A stretch of DNA of 64,000 bases from positions 2,666,001 to 2,730,000 of the forward strand of contig CP095846.1 of the NCBI GenBank assembly GCA_023100825.1. The letters run 5' to 3'. The stretch comes from Nocardioidaceae bacterium SCSIO 66511 (GTDB taxonomy: Bacteria; Actinomycetota; Actinomycetes; Propionibacteriales; Nocardioidaceae). Each line of letters begins with the position of its first letter. The stretch's first letter is position 1. The notes beneath the pieces were generated by a model. The model had not been told where the DNA came from and did no database searches. It saw only the letters and a program-made list of their open reading frames with translations. Below, in pieces: positions 1 to 8,762 of the stretch. Position numbers and translations under genes: made by a program.

Positions 1-991
1 TCACGCCGAGGCAGTTCGGACCGACCAGCCGGAGCCCGTAGCTACGCACCAACCCGAGCAGGCGGCGCTGCCGTCGCCGACCCTCGTCGCCGGTCTCGGC
101 GAACCCCGAGGAGATGACGACGATGCCGTGCACGCCCTTGCCCGCGCAGTCGAGTACGACCTCCGGCACCGACTCGGCGGGTACGGCAATGATGGCGAGG
201 TCGACGTCGCCGGGGATCTCCTGGACCGACCCGTACGCTGGGAGCCCGGAGACCGCCTCGGCCTGCGGGTTGACGGCGTACACCGCACCGGTGAAGTCGG
301 CCAGCACGAGGTTGCGGATCAGCATCTGGCCGATGGTGTCCTGGCGGCGACTCGCCCCGATGACGGCGACGCTGCGCGCGCGCATGAACCGCTGGATGGA
401 CGCGGCTTCTGCCCGATGCTCGCGCGCCTGCATCACGCCGATCGCCGTGTCAGTGGGGTCGATGGAGAAGACGAGACGCATCACGCCGTCTTCGATCGAA
501 CCCTCGACCTCGTAGCCCTGCTCGCGGAACACCTGGATCATCCTGGTGTTCTCGGGCAGGATCTCGGCGACGAACTTCTCGTACTCGCGTTCGCGGCCTG
601 CCTGCGCGAGGTGCTCGAGCAGCAGCTGCCCCAACCCGCGACCCTGATGCGCGTCCTCGACGAGGAACGCAACCTCGGCCTCACGGTCGTCGATCGCGTC
701 ATAGCGCCCGACGGCGATGATCTGCTTCGCGATCGTGACGACGAAGGCGACCCGGCTCTGGTAGTTCACATGGGTGAACCGCTCGACGTCGCGATTCGAC
801 AGGGTCGGGTACGGCGCGAAGAAGCGGTAGTACTTGGACTCGTCGGACACCCGCGCGTAGAAGTCGATGAGCCCCTGCGCGTCATCTGTCGTGATCGGGC
901 GGAGCTGGGCGGCACGGCCGTCGCGTAGTACGACGTCGGCCTCCCAGTGCCGCGGGTAACCCGGGGCTCCGTCCATATCCTCGTCGTTCAC
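1..991 (-). CDS. GNAT N-acetyltransferase fused to acyl-CoA synthetase (NDP-forming) CoA-binding domain, 3' end missing
   Basis: The reading frame runs off the left edge, so only the first ~330 residues are present. An N-terminal GNAT domain (about residues 15-185) carries the acetyl-CoA loop QGRGLG. The start of an NDP-forming acyl-CoA synthetase CoA-binding domain follows, with VIGASRR near residue 220 and GPNCLG at the very edge. This GNAT-first order is known in actinobacterial Pat-type protein lysine acetyltransferases, which acetylate acetyl-CoA synthetase and other enzymes. The exact substrate cannot be told. GTG at 991 is chosen because a TACGTT -10-like hexamer lies six bases upstream, suggesting a leaderless mRNA. 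ATG at 976 is the alternative. Confidence 0.85.
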   Translation of the reverse strand, partial: MNDEDMDGAPGYPRHWEADVVLRDGRAAQLRPITTDDAQGLIDFYARVSDESKYYRFFAPYPTLSNRDVERFTHVNYQSRVAFVVTIAKQIIAVGRYDAIDDREAEVAFLVEDAHQGRGLGQLLLEHLAQAGREREYEKFVAEILPENTRMIQVFREQGYEVEGSIEDGVMRLVFSIDPTDTAIGVMQAREHRAEAASIQRFMRARSVAVIGASRRQDTIGQMLIRNLVLADFTGAVYAVNPQAEAVSGLPAYGSVQEIPGDVDLAIIAVPAESVPEVVLDCAGKGVHGIVVISSGFAETGDEGRRRQRRLLGLVRSYGLRLVGPNCLGV

Positions 992-1042
992 GCGACCAAC
1001 GTACCGGCTCGCACCGGCCGGCGGGTGCAGCGTGTGGAGCGT

Positions 1043-1471
1043 TCAGAGTGTCGCGGATCCCTGCGTACGAGGGGCGATGCCGAGCAGTACGCCCGCCAGG
1101 AGGAGCGCCCACGCCGGCGAGGACGGCATCACTGCACAGAGGAATGCTGCCCAGACGGTCAGGGCCCAGCCGAAACCGGTCGGAACCCGCTCGCCGCGCC
1201 GGTTGATCCACACCACGAATGCCCCGAACAGGAGTACGGGCACCCCGAAGCTGCCCGGCCCGATCCAGAACGCCTCGTTGTACCCCATCGCACCGGGGTC
1301 GTGATCAAGCGTCAACGTGTCCCAGGGACCCTCGTCGACGATGGTCTCCCAGTAGTCGCGGTAGCCCCATGGCGCGACGACGGTGTGCACGACACCGAAC
1401 GCGACGGCGATCCATCCCGCTGTGCCCGCAAGCACCGACCTTTTCACCTCGCGAGTAGCAGTCAAGGTCAT
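1043..1471 (-). CDS. Small four-helix membrane protein, DUF6463-like
   Basis: The 142-residue product has about four hydrophobic segments (near residues 15-32, 68-88, 98-113 and 118-132), a short tryptophan-rich loop after the first, and no signal peptide. It resembles the DUF6463 family, whose function is unknown. A GGGGAGAG ribosome-binding site precedes the ATG. It is transcribed divergently from a TetR regulator, and a palindrome matching one in front of that regulator lies just upstream. It is therefore probably the regulator's target. Confidence 0.7.
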   Translation of the reverse strand: MTLTATREVKRSVLAGTAGWIAVAFGVVHTVVAPWGYRDYWETIVDEGPWDTLTLDHDPGAMGYNEAFWIGPGSFGVPVLLFGAFVVWINRRGERVPTGFGWALTVWAAFLCAVMPSSPAWALLLAGVLLGIAPRTQGSATL

Positions 1472-1487
1472 GATCTCTCCCCATTTG

Positions 1488-1537
1488 TACGGTTGCGTAT
1501 AAATGAGACGCTAGCACCGTCTATACGATGGCGTATA
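1488..1537. promoter_or_regulatory. Paired TetR operator candidates
   Basis: Two palindromes share the pattern TACG-N4-CGTA. The first is TACG-GTTG-CGTA at 1488-1499, next to the start of the DUF6463-like gene. The second is TATACG-ATGG-CGTATA at 1522-1537, next to the TetR start. Their centres are 36 bp apart. This is the expected arrangement for one TetR dimer type repressing both divergent genes. Binding by this TetR is an inference. Confidence 0.6.
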
Positions 1538-1557
1538 TATCGAGAGAGGAGCGTCAC

Positions 1558-2124
1558 ATGGCACTACCGCGCACCGCGCGTCATCGGTGGATCGACGAGG
1601 GTCTGCGAGCGCTGGCGGCCGGCGGCCCCGAGGCCGTCCGGGTCGAAGCACTCGCCCAGACTCTCGGCGTGACCAAAGGCGGGTTCTACGGGTACTTCGC
1701 AGACCGCCGCGCACTGCTCACGGAGCTACTCGACGCCTGGGAGCGCGACGTCACCGACGACATCGTCGCGCGGGTCGATGAGCGTGGTGGCGCCGCCGAG
1801 GGCAGACTTCGGCGCCTCTTCGAGATCGTCGACGACGGCGAGGGCCTCGCCACCGGCATCACGACCGACCTTGCGATCCGCGACTGGGCACGACGAGATT
1901 CCGAGGTAGCCGAGCGTCTTCGCCGGGTGGACAACCGGCGAATGGACTACCTGCGCTCGTTGTTTCGCGCGATCTGCAGCGACGAGGACGACGTGGAGGC
2001 TCGGTCCCTGATCGCCTTCTCGCTGTACATCGCTCGCCCCTTGATGGTCGTCGACCACGACGGTCGCAGCGAGGCCGATATGCGCGCCCTGACCAACGAA
2101 TGGCTGCTTCGCCCAGCGATGTGA
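1558..2124 (+). CDS. TetR/AcrR family transcriptional regulator
   Basis: The 188-residue protein has the N-terminal TetR helix-turn-helix: helices around VEALAQTLGVTKGGFYGYF (about residues 28-46), followed by a ligand-binding all-helical domain. GAGAGGAG lies just upstream of ATG 1558. An in-frame ATG at 1528 would begin inside the palindrome at 1522-1537 and lacks such a site, so 1558 is preferred. It probably represses itself and the divergent DUF6463-like gene. The inducer is unknown. Confidence 0.88.
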   Translation: MALPRTARHRWIDEGLRALAAGGPEAVRVEALAQTLGVTKGGFYGYFADRRALLTELLDAWERDVTDDIVARVDERGGAAEGRLRRLFEIVDDGEGLATGITTDLAIRDWARRDSEVAERLRRVDNRRMDYLRSLFRAICSDEDDVEARSLIAFSLYIARPLMVVDHDGRSEADMRALTNEWLLRPAM

Positions 2125-2166
2125 CGTCAGCCGCACGCGGATGACTTCCGGTCGATCGCGCGTTAC

Positions 2167-2188
2167 GTTAGTTGTCGATTCAACTAAC
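2167..2188. promoter_or_regulatory. Strong palindrome upstream of the FMN reductase gene
   Basis: A perfect inverted repeat GTTAGTTG-N6-CAACTAAC ends 16 bp before the FMN reductase ATG. TAGTTG/CAACTA half-sites are typical of MarR/HxlR-type redox repressors. No such regulator is encoded next to it, so the controlling protein would act from elsewhere. Confidence 0.6.
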
Positions 2189-2204
2189 TATCCCGGGAGG
2201 ACGC

Positions 2205-2750
2205 ATGAAGATCGGCATCATCATCGGATCCATCCGCGACGGCCGCATCGGCGAGCACGTGGCCGCGTGGGTCGAGAAGGCCGCCGCGAACCGGTCCGAC
2301 GCCGAATACGGGGTCCTCGACCTCAAGGACTTCGACATTCCGCTCCTCACCTCGTCGACCGTCCCGAGTGCCGCGAACAGGCAGTACGACTCGACGAACG
2401 TCACGCGCTGGAGCCAGGCGATCGACGCGTACGACGCCTTCGTCTTCATCACTCCGGAGTACAACCACGGAATCCCCGGCGCGTTCAAGAACGCCTTCGA
2501 CAGCCTCGGCCCCGAGTGGACGGACAAGACGGTCGGGTTCGTCTCCTACGGCGCCGACGGCGGCGTACGCGCCACCGAGCAGTGGCGCCAGGTCACCGCC
2601 AACCTGCACATGTACGACGTACGCGCCAGCGTCGCACTCGGCCTGTTCACCGACTTCGACGAGACCGGATTCGCACCGCAGGAGCGTCGCGAAGCCGAGC
2701 TGTCGGCGATGCTCGACGAGCTCACCCGGTTGACGTCCAGGCTGAGCTGA
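2205..2750 (+). CDS. NAD(P)H-dependent FMN reductase
   Basis: This 181-residue flavodoxin-fold protein begins with a nucleotide-phosphate loop (GSIRDGRIGEHVA, residues 8-20). It carries the family motif TPEYNHGIPGAFKNAFD near residues 84-100, which shapes the flavin and dimer interface in the NADPH_dep_FMN_red family. Members reduce FMN, quinones or azo dyes in the cytosol. CGGGAGG four bases before ATG 2205 fixes the start. The palindrome immediately upstream suggests induction by redox or electrophile stress. Confidence 0.88.
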   Translation: MKIGIIIGSIRDGRIGEHVAAWVEKAAANRSDAEYGVLDLKDFDIPLLTSSTVPSAANRQYDSTNVTRWSQAIDAYDAFVFITPEYNHGIPGAFKNAFDSLGPEWTDKTVGFVSYGADGGVRATEQWRQVTANLHMYDVRASVALGLFTDFDETGFAPQERREAELSAMLDELTRLTSRLS

Positions 2751-2790
2751 CCCCGCGGCGGTCTCGTAACCGACTTCCCTGCCTTATTGG

Positions 2791-3212
2791 CGACTACCCG
2801 CCTGCCCGATTCCGCTCGCTGTCGGCTTTCCCTCGCCTTCGGGCTCGGCAAAAGACGCGGCGACGCGGGATGCGCAGCTACGTGGTTCGATTGCTTGCCG
2901 ACTGGCCCGTTCCGGTTCGATTTTGCGGGGTCGGTCGGTGGTCGTTCACCAAGTAAACATGGTGAAACTCCACTTTGCATGGCAGGGACACCGTGCAAAG
3001 CGGGAGATTGACATGCCCGTTGGTACGCCAGCGACTACTGGTACGGACGTGACGTCGAAACCACACGTTACCCCGATCCCATATTAAAGTTCTGGGAAAG
3101 CCGCCAAGCAACCGAACCGAAGAAGCGGCTCCGCGCGTCGCCGCGTCTTTCCCCCAGCCGACGTAGCAAGGGAACGCCGACAGCGACGAGGAATCGGGCA
3201 GTCGGGTAGTCG
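2791..3212. repeat. Imperfect ~120-bp inverted repeat pair (MITE-like)
   Basis: The arm at 2791-2909 reappears in reverse complement at 3089-3212. Both outer ends begin CGACTACCCG, continue with CTGCCCGATTCC, and share a 17-base identical core AAAGACGCGGCGACGCG, then GGTTCG.TTGCTTG. I judge identity to be about 80 percent. The ~180-bp centre is unrelated. No transposase and no clear target-site duplication is visible. A diverged single arm lies at 56502-56558, before the HNH gene. Confidence 0.7.
2945..3000. other. Two tandem hairpins inside the inverted repeat
   Basis: TTCACCA at 2945-2951 pairs with TGGTGAA at 2960-2966. CTTTGCATGG at 2973-2982 pairs with CCGTGCAAAG at 2991-3000 with one G-U wobble. 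Both have exactly 8-base loops and are 6 bp apart. They could be protein-binding palindromes or structural RNA elements. No T-run follows, so neither looks like a terminator. Confidence 0.5.
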
Positions 3213-3323
3213 CACGATAGAAGTACGAACGTCGGCAGTGCCCGAATACGGCGTGGCGGTGTCTGCCGTGTCGGCGGGGCGGTTCACAATATGGGGAACC
3301 CCGATCGACCCGGAGACAACTGC

Positions 3324-5783
3324 ATGCCCCGACGCACGACCATCCAGCCGGACGAGTTCGACGAGCACATCGTCGATATCGACGTCGGCGAGGAGATGCG
3401 CGAGAGCTACCTCGAGTACGCGTACTCGGTCATCTACTCGCGCGCCATCCCTGATGCGCGCGACGGTCTCAAGCCCGTACAACGGCGCACGCTCTACACG
3501 ATGGCCGATCTCAGCCTGTGGCCAGACCGCGGCCATGTGAAGTCTGCCCGCGTCGTCGGCGAGGTGATGGGTCGGCTCCACCCACACGGCGACAGCGCCA
3601 TCTACGACGCCCTCGTACGCCTGGTGCAGCCGTGGACGATGCGGCTTCCCCACATCGACGGCCACGGAAACTTCGGCTCGCCCGACGATCCGCCGGCGGC
3701 CATGCGCTATACCGAGTGCCGGATGGCGCCCGCGGCGGTGGCGATGACGGCGTCGATCGACGAGGACACCGTCGACTTCCGCGCCAACTACGACAGCCGC
3801 GAGTTCGAACCGAGCGTCCTGCCCGCGGCGCTGCCGAATCTGCTGGTCAACGGCTCGTCCGGCATCGCGGTCGGCATGGCCACGAACATCGCTCCGCACA
3901 ACCTGGTCGAGGTCGTGCAGGCTCTTCGCCACCTGATCGTCAACCCCGACGCGGGTCTCGACGACCTGATGCGGTTCGTCCCTGGCCCCGATCTGCCCAC
4001 CGGCGGCAAGATCGTCGGCCTCGACGGCATCCGAGACGCGTACGCGACCGGCCGTGGTTCGTTCAAGATGCGCGCATCGACCCGGATCGAGAATGTCACC
4101 GCCCGCCGCAAGGGCATCGTCGTCACCGAGCTGCCCTACAACGTAGGCGCCGAGAAGGTGATCGAACGGATCAAGACGCTCGTGCAGTCCAAGCGGCTCA
4201 AGGGCATCGCCGACATCGCCAACCTGACCGACGGCGAGAAGGGTCTCCACCTCGTCATCGAGCTGAAGAGCGGTTTCAACCCAGAAGCGGTTCTGGAGCA
4301 GCTGTTCAAGCTGACACCGATGGAGGACTCCTTCGGCATCAACGCCGTCGCGCTCGTCGACGGCCAGCCGCGCACGCTCGGTCTCAAGGAGATGCTGGAG
4401 GTCTTCCTCCAGCATCGCTACGACGTCGTACGCCGCCGCAGCGCGTTCCGCCGCAGCAAGGCGAGCGACCGGCTGCACCTGGTCGACGGTCTGCTGATCG
4501 CCCTCCTCGACATCGACGAGGTCATCCAGGTCATCCGCAGCAGTGACGACACCGAGGCGGCGCGTACCCGGTTGATGCAGGTCTTCGACCTCAGCGAGAC
4601 ACAGGCCAACTACATCCTCGAGATGCCGCTGCGCCGGCTGACCAAGTTCTCCCGGATCGAGCTGGAGAAGGAGCAGTCCGAGCTGCGCCAGACCATCGAG
4701 CAGCTCGACGCGCTGCTGAACGACGAAAACCTCCTGCGCAACGCCGTCTCCGACGAACTGGCCGAGGTCGCAAAGCAACACGGCACCCCGCGGCGCACGG
4801 TGCTGCTGGAGTCCGCCGGCCAGACCGTGAGCGCGGCCGTTCCGCTCGAGGTCGCCGACGACCCGTGCTACGTACTCCTGTCGACCACCGGTCTGCTCGC
4901 GCGCACCGCCGACGACACAGGCGTCCCCAGCGGCGGCGGACGCTCCAAGCACGACACGATCACGTCCGCGGTACGTGCGACGGCGCGCGGCGAGGTCGGC
5001 GTACTCACCAGGTCGGGAGAGCTGCACAAGCTCGACGTACTCGATCTGCCCGGCCTACCGTCGACCGCTTCCGCACCGCATCTGCGCGGCGGGGCACCCG
5101 TCTCGGAGTTCCTTGCCGTCGCTGCCGACGATGTCGTGTGCCTGGTGAGCTTCGTCGGCGAGAGCCCCGGGCTTGCCATCGGCACCCGCGACGGTGTCGT
5201 CAAACGCGTCCGCGACGAGTACCTCGGCAAGGACTCGTGGGAGGTCATATCGCTCAAGGGCGACGACCGGATCGTCGGCGCTCGCCAGCTGGCAACCGGC
5301 GAAGAAGAGTTGTGCTTCGTCACCTCCGACGCCCACCTGCTGCACTTCAACGCCTCGCTCGTACGCCCGCAGGGCCGCTCCGGCGGCGGAGTCGCGGGTG
5401 TCAAGCTCGCAGACGGTGCGACGGTCGTCTCGTTCACCGCGTTCACGCCCGCCGACGACGCCGTCGTCGCGACGGTCGCCGGCTCCCCCGATGCGCTCCC
5501 GGGTACCGAAGCCGGCACCGCGAAGGTGACCCCGTTCGAGGAGTACCCGAGCAAGGGTCGTGCTACCGGCGGCGTGCGATGCCACCGGTTCCTCAAGGGC
5601 GAAGGCACGCTCCTCGTCGCCTGGGCCGGTAGAGGACCGGCGATGGCCAGCGCCAGAAGCGGGTCCCCGGTCGACCTACCGCCGGCAGAAGGGCGCCGCG
5701 ACGGATCCGGCGTCCCGGCCGCGCAACCGGTCGTCGCCGTCTCCGGTCCGGCCGCACACCTCGTACCGGGAGGCGACGAATGA
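3324..5783 (+). CDS. parC: DNA topoisomerase IV subunit A
   Basis: This 819-residue type IIA topoisomerase A subunit cuts and rejoins DNA and works with ParE to decatenate daughter chromosomes. Visible signatures are [12 protein letters not shown] (residues 47-58), [10 protein letters not shown] (86-95, the quinolone region) and RYTEC with catalytic Tyr129, followed by the tower/coiled-coil region and a C-terminal beta-propeller. The gyrase-defining QRRGGKG box is absent; the equivalent segment reads [13 protein letters not shown]. With a ParE-type partner in the window, this supports ParC over GyrA. GGAG eight bases before ATG 3324 supports that start over ATG 3291. Confidence 0.9.
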   Translation: MPRRTTIQPDEFDEHIVDIDVGEEMRESYLEYAYSVIYSRAIPDARDGLKPVQRRTLYTMADLSLWPDRGHVKSARVVGEVMGRLHPHGDSAIYDALVRLVQPWTMRLPHIDGHGNFGSPDDPPAAMRYTECRMAPAAVAMTASIDEDTVDFRANYDSREFEPSVLPAALPNLLVNGSSGIAVGMATNIAPHNLVEVVQALRHLIVNPDAGLDDLMRFVPGPDLPTGGKIVGLDGIRDAYATGRGSFKMRASTRIENVTARRKGIVVTELPYNVGAEKVIERIKTLVQSKRLKGIADIANLTDGEKGLHLVIELKSGFNPEAVLEQLFKLTPMEDSFGINAVALVDGQPRTLGLKEMLEVFLQHRYDVVRRRSAFRRSKASDRLHLVDGLLIALLDIDEVIQVIRSSDDTEAARTRLMQVFDLSETQANYILEMPLRRLTKFSRIELEKEQSELRQTIEQLDALLNDENLLRNAVSDELAEVAKQHGTPRRTVLLESAGQTVSAAVPLEVADDPCYVLLSTTGLLARTADDTGVPSGGGRSKHDTITSAVRATARGEVGVLTRSGELHKLDVLDLPGLPSTASAPHLRGGAPVSEFLAVAADDVVCLVSFVGESPGLAIGTRDGVVKRVRDEYLGKDSWEVISLKGDDRIVGARQLATGEEELCFVTSDAHLLHFNASLVRPQGRSGGGVAGVKLADGATVVSFTAFTPADDAVVATVAGSPDALPGTEAGTAKVTPFEEYPSKGRATGGVRCHRFLKGEGTLLVAWAGRGPAMASARSGSPVDLPPAEGRRDGSGVPAAQPVVAVSGPAAHLVPGGDE

Positions 5784-5842
5784 GTACCGCAGGGTGGTTC
5801 GGTGGCTGACCCCACCTTCGCGGCACATGAGAGGCTTGCACT

Positions 5843-6547
5843 GTGCTGAACCGCGCCCCCAGACGTAACTCCGCCGTGTTCGCGGCTGTTCTCGCCCTCG
5901 CCGCGACGACCGCCTGCAGCGGCGACGACTCCGAGTCGAGCGGCGACCCCGAGGAGCGCCTGGCCGCGGCGCGTACGGTCATCGACGAGGCCGAGAGCAT
6001 CGAGCTGAGCCTCGAGACGTCGGATCTACCCTCCGACGTCGAGGGCATCATCTCGGCCGAGGGTGTCGGTACCCACGCACCCGCGTTCGACGGCAAAGCA
6101 GAGGTGCGCGCGTTCGGCATCACCGGCGAGGTGCCGGTGGTCGCCGTCGACAGCGAGGTGTACTTCAAGCTGCCGTTCAAATCCGGCTACGAGACGTTCG
6201 ACGTCGCGAAGTACGACGCCCCCGACCCCGCAGAGCTGTTGAGCACCGACGACGGGATCACCTCGATGATCACGTCGCTGGAGTCCGTCGAGGCCGGCGA
6301 GACCGAGCTCGACGGCGAGACGAAGGTGACGCCGATCGACGGCACGCTGCCGGGCTCCGCGGTCCGCAAGCTGTTCCCGTCGGTCGACGAGTCGGCAGAG
6401 TTCGACGTCAGCTTCCGCCTCGACGGCGACGACGTCATGCGTGACGCGAAGATCAGCGGGCCGTTCTACCCCGACGAGGACGACCTCACGTACACCATCG
6501 CGTTGGAGGCGTCGGACGAGTCGGTCGACATCTCCGCGCCTTCCTGA
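5843..6547 (+). CDS. LppX/LprG-family lipoprotein
   Basis: The 234-residue product has a lipoprotein signal peptide with lipobox TTAC and the modified Cys at about residue 25. A beta-rich domain of the LppX_LprAFG type follows. These proteins form a hydrophobic pocket and shuttle lipids across the actinobacterial envelope. GTG 5843 is preceded by GAGAGG at correct spacing. An MFS gene begins 22 bp downstream, recalling the lprG-Rv1410c lipoprotein/MFS pair of mycobacteria, so the two probably act together. Confidence 0.85.
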   Translation: MLNRAPRRNSAVFAAVLALAATTACSGDDSESSGDPEERLAAARTVIDEAESIELSLETSDLPSDVEGIISAEGVGTHAPAFDGKAEVRAFGITGEVPVVAVDSEVYFKLPFKSGYETFDVAKYDAPDPAELLSTDDGITSMITSLESVEAGETELDGETKVTPIDGTLPGSAVRKLFPSVDESAEFDVSFRLDGDDVMRDAKISGPFYPDEDDLTYTIALEASDESVDISAPS

Positions 6548-6569
6548 GCATCCGCCGAGGTCCCCGATC

Positions 6570-8339
6570 GTGAGCGACTCCCCAACGGTGGGCACAGGCG
6601 CGCGTGCCCTGCTCGCAGTAGCCGCGGTCGCCGTCGCATTCGCGGCCGCCGACACCTACGTCGTCGTGATGGCACTGCCCGACATGATGACCGGCGCCGG
6701 GCTGAGCGTCGAGGAGCTGCAGCGCGCAGCACCGATCGTGTCCGGGTTCCTCCTCGGCTACGTGGCGATCCTGCCGTTGATCGGCCGTATCGCCGACCTA
6801 CGCGGACGTACGCCCGTACTGGTCGGCTCCCTCGTCGTCTTCGCCGTCGGCTCGATCGTCACGGCCGCCGCGTACGACCTCGACAGCATGGTCGTCGGTC
6901 GGCTGATCCAGGGCATCGGCGGCGGCGGTCTCGTGCCGGCGACCCTCGCCTTGGTTGCCGACCTGTGGCCCGCAGAACGCCGCGGGCTACCGCTGGGCAT
7001 CGTCGGCGCCGTCCAGGAGCTCGGCAGCGTCATCGGTCCGCTGTACGGCGCCGTGGTCCTCGCGCTCGCCGACTGGCGGGCGATCTTCTGGCTCAACACC
7101 GCCGTCGGGCTGGTCCTGTGCGCGGCGATCCTGACCCTGAGACGCACGGCACGCGATGAGCAGCGGTCGGGTCCGCGAGGCATGCCCGATCTGGTCGGGA
7201 TCGTACTGGCGCTCGCCGCTCTCACCTGCATGGTGCTGGTGATGCTGCGTCCGGACGAGCTGGTCACCGACCTCGACTACGGTCCGGCGTTCTTCTCCGT
7301 TGTCGGCGAGTCGCCGTGGGGTACGCGCATCGCCTTCGGGTTCTACGCGTTGGTGGCGTTGTTCGTGCTGTGGGAGTTCGTCGCCCGCCGCCCACTGATC
7401 GCGTTCCGGAGCTGGAGGTCGATCGCTCGGCGTACGGACGTCTTGGGCGCGGCGCTGCTCGCTCTCGCGCTCGGCGCCGTGATCGTGACCTTCGCTTCCG
7501 CCGATCCCGAACGCTCCGCGATCTCGGACTCCGCATGGTGGCTGCTGCCACTCGCAGCCGTGTGCCTCGCGCTGTTCGCGTGGCGTCAGCGACATGCCGA
7601 GCATCCGCTCGTACCCGGCGCCGCCGTATCCGCGACGCCCGCCTGGGGCTCGATCATCGTCTCGTTCTTCACCGGCGCGGCGCTGATCGCCGCCCTGGTC
7701 GACATCCCGTTCTTCGCGCGGCTGACGGCGTACCAGGACTCCCAGCTGGACGCCGCGCTCGTACTGTTGCGGTTCCTGGTCGCACTGCCGATCGGGGCAC
7801 TGCTGGGTGGCTGGCTGACCAGGCGGACGAGCGCCGGACTACTCACGCTGGTGTCCATGCTCGTTGCTGCGGGCTCGTTCTGCGTGATGGCGACCTGGGG
7901 ACGCGATGCGCTCGACCACTGGTCGGCGACGATCCCGCTCGTCCTCGCCGGCCTCGGCTTCGGCGCCGCCATCGCCCCCGTCAACGCCGCGCTGCTCGCG
8001 AGCACGCGCTCGGATGTGCACGGCATCGCAAGCGCACTGCTCGTCGTCGCCCGGATGGTCGGCATGCTGGTCGGCATCTCCGCTCTCACCACGATCGGGT
8101 TGCGCCGCTTCTACGCCGTCAGCGACGACATCCCGCCTGCGTCCCAGATCTGCCCGGACCGCGATCCCGGCTGCGACGCGTACAACGACCGACTCATCGA
8201 CGCCGGGCTCGCTCAGCTCGACGCGGTCTTCCTCGGCGCAGCGCTGTGCGCGGCGATCGCCGGTCTCGTTGCGGTGTTCGTGTTCCTCGGCGCACCCACT
8301 CGTGCCGTGGCGGTCACCGAGACCCTGCGCACCCCCTGA
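6570..8339 (+). CDS. MFS transporter, DHA2-like (14 TM), paired with the lipoprotein
   Basis: The 589-residue protein shows about 14 hydrophobic helices. It has the MFS loop 2-3 motif GRIADLRGRTPVLVGS near residue 75 and a glycine-rich helix RLIQGIGGGGLVPA near 115. The start GTG 6570 follows GAGG with a 9-base gap. In mycobacteria the equivalent lipoprotein/MFS pair exports triacylglycerides and affects drug tolerance. By analogy this pump may move lipids or amphiphilic drugs. The pairing is seen here; the substrate is inferred. Confidence 0.85.
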   Translation: MSDSPTVGTGARALLAVAAVAVAFAAADTYVVVMALPDMMTGAGLSVEELQRAAPIVSGFLLGYVAILPLIGRIADLRGRTPVLVGSLVVFAVGSIVTAAAYDLDSMVVGRLIQGIGGGGLVPATLALVADLWPAERRGLPLGIVGAVQELGSVIGPLYGAVVLALADWRAIFWLNTAVGLVLCAAILTLRRTARDEQRSGPRGMPDLVGIVLALAALTCMVLVMLRPDELVTDLDYGPAFFSVVGESPWGTRIAFGFYALVALFVLWEFVARRPLIAFRSWRSIARRTDVLGAALLALALGAVIVTFASADPERSAISDSAWWLLPLAAVCLALFAWRQRHAEHPLVPGAAVSATPAWGSIIVSFFTGAALIAALVDIPFFARLTAYQDSQLDAALVLLRFLVALPIGALLGGWLTRRTSAGLLTLVSMLVAAGSFCVMATWGRDALDHWSATIPLVLAGLGFGAAIAPVNAALLASTRSDVHGIASALLVVARMVGMLVGISALTTIGLRRFYAVSDDIPPASQICPDRDPGCDAYNDRLIDAGLAQLDAVFLGAALCAAIAGLVAVFVFLGAPTRAVAVTETLRTP

Positions 8340-8348
8340 ACACACCAG

Positions 8349-8762
8349 TCAAACGAGCCTGAAGTACTCCACGACGACCTCGGTGTCGTCGTCGACCGTC
8401 CAGCCGGGGTCGCCGAGGTACGTACGCACCTCCTCGCGGTACTGGTCCCAGAACGCCACATGCGCGGCCCGCCAGTCCGCGGCGGAAGCGAACCCCTCCC
8501 CTTCGGCGTGCGCGACATCGTCGCCGATGTCTGCCAGGCGCAGGACGTCGACGCGGGTGATCTCGACGATGCCGAGCTGTTCTCTCGCACTGTCGACGAG
8601 CCGGTAACGAGTACGGGCGGTCGGCAGCCACGAGTTGTCCATCTCGTAGAACACCCGCAGGGAGCTCGTCGCGGTCTTGCGGCCCGACATGACGGCTTCG
8701 GTGAGCCGGTCACGCATCGGACCCGGTTCGCCGAGATCGAACGGCGGAAGCACCTCGGTCAT
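8349..8762 (-). CDS. ASCH-domain protein
   Basis: This 137-residue protein fits the ASCH/PUA-like fold, with GRKTATSSL near residues 27-35 as the conserved basic motif, then a beta barrel. ASCH proteins bind RNA or modified nucleosides, and some hydrolyse acylated cytidines. It overlaps the upstream MocR gene by 4 bp (ATGA), so it is translationally coupled, and it converges with the MFS gene. The specific substrate is not identifiable. Confidence 0.8.
   Translation of the reverse strand: MTEVLPPFDLGEPGPMRDRLTEAVMSGRKTATSSLRVFYEMDNSWLPTARTRYRLVDSAREQLGIVEITRVDVLRLADIGDDVAHAEGEGFASAADWRAAHVAFWDQYREEVRTYLGDPGWTVDDDTEVVVEYFRLV

Larger units (their letters stand above)
2751..3323. other. Gene-free stretch containing a MITE-like inverted repeat
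   Basis: No convincing coding frame exists here; frames crossing it lack starts, ribosome sites or family resemblance. It contains the long inverted repeat at 2791-3212, two short hairpins inside that repeat, and the parC leader with its GGAG site at 3312-3315. Confidence 0.7.

Noticed and set aside
3084-5027. 647-residue minus-strand open frame opposite parC
   Set aside because: It lies wholly opposite a strongly conserved topoisomerase gene, has Val/Asp/Arg-biased composition typical of antisense frames in high-GC DNA, and matches no family.
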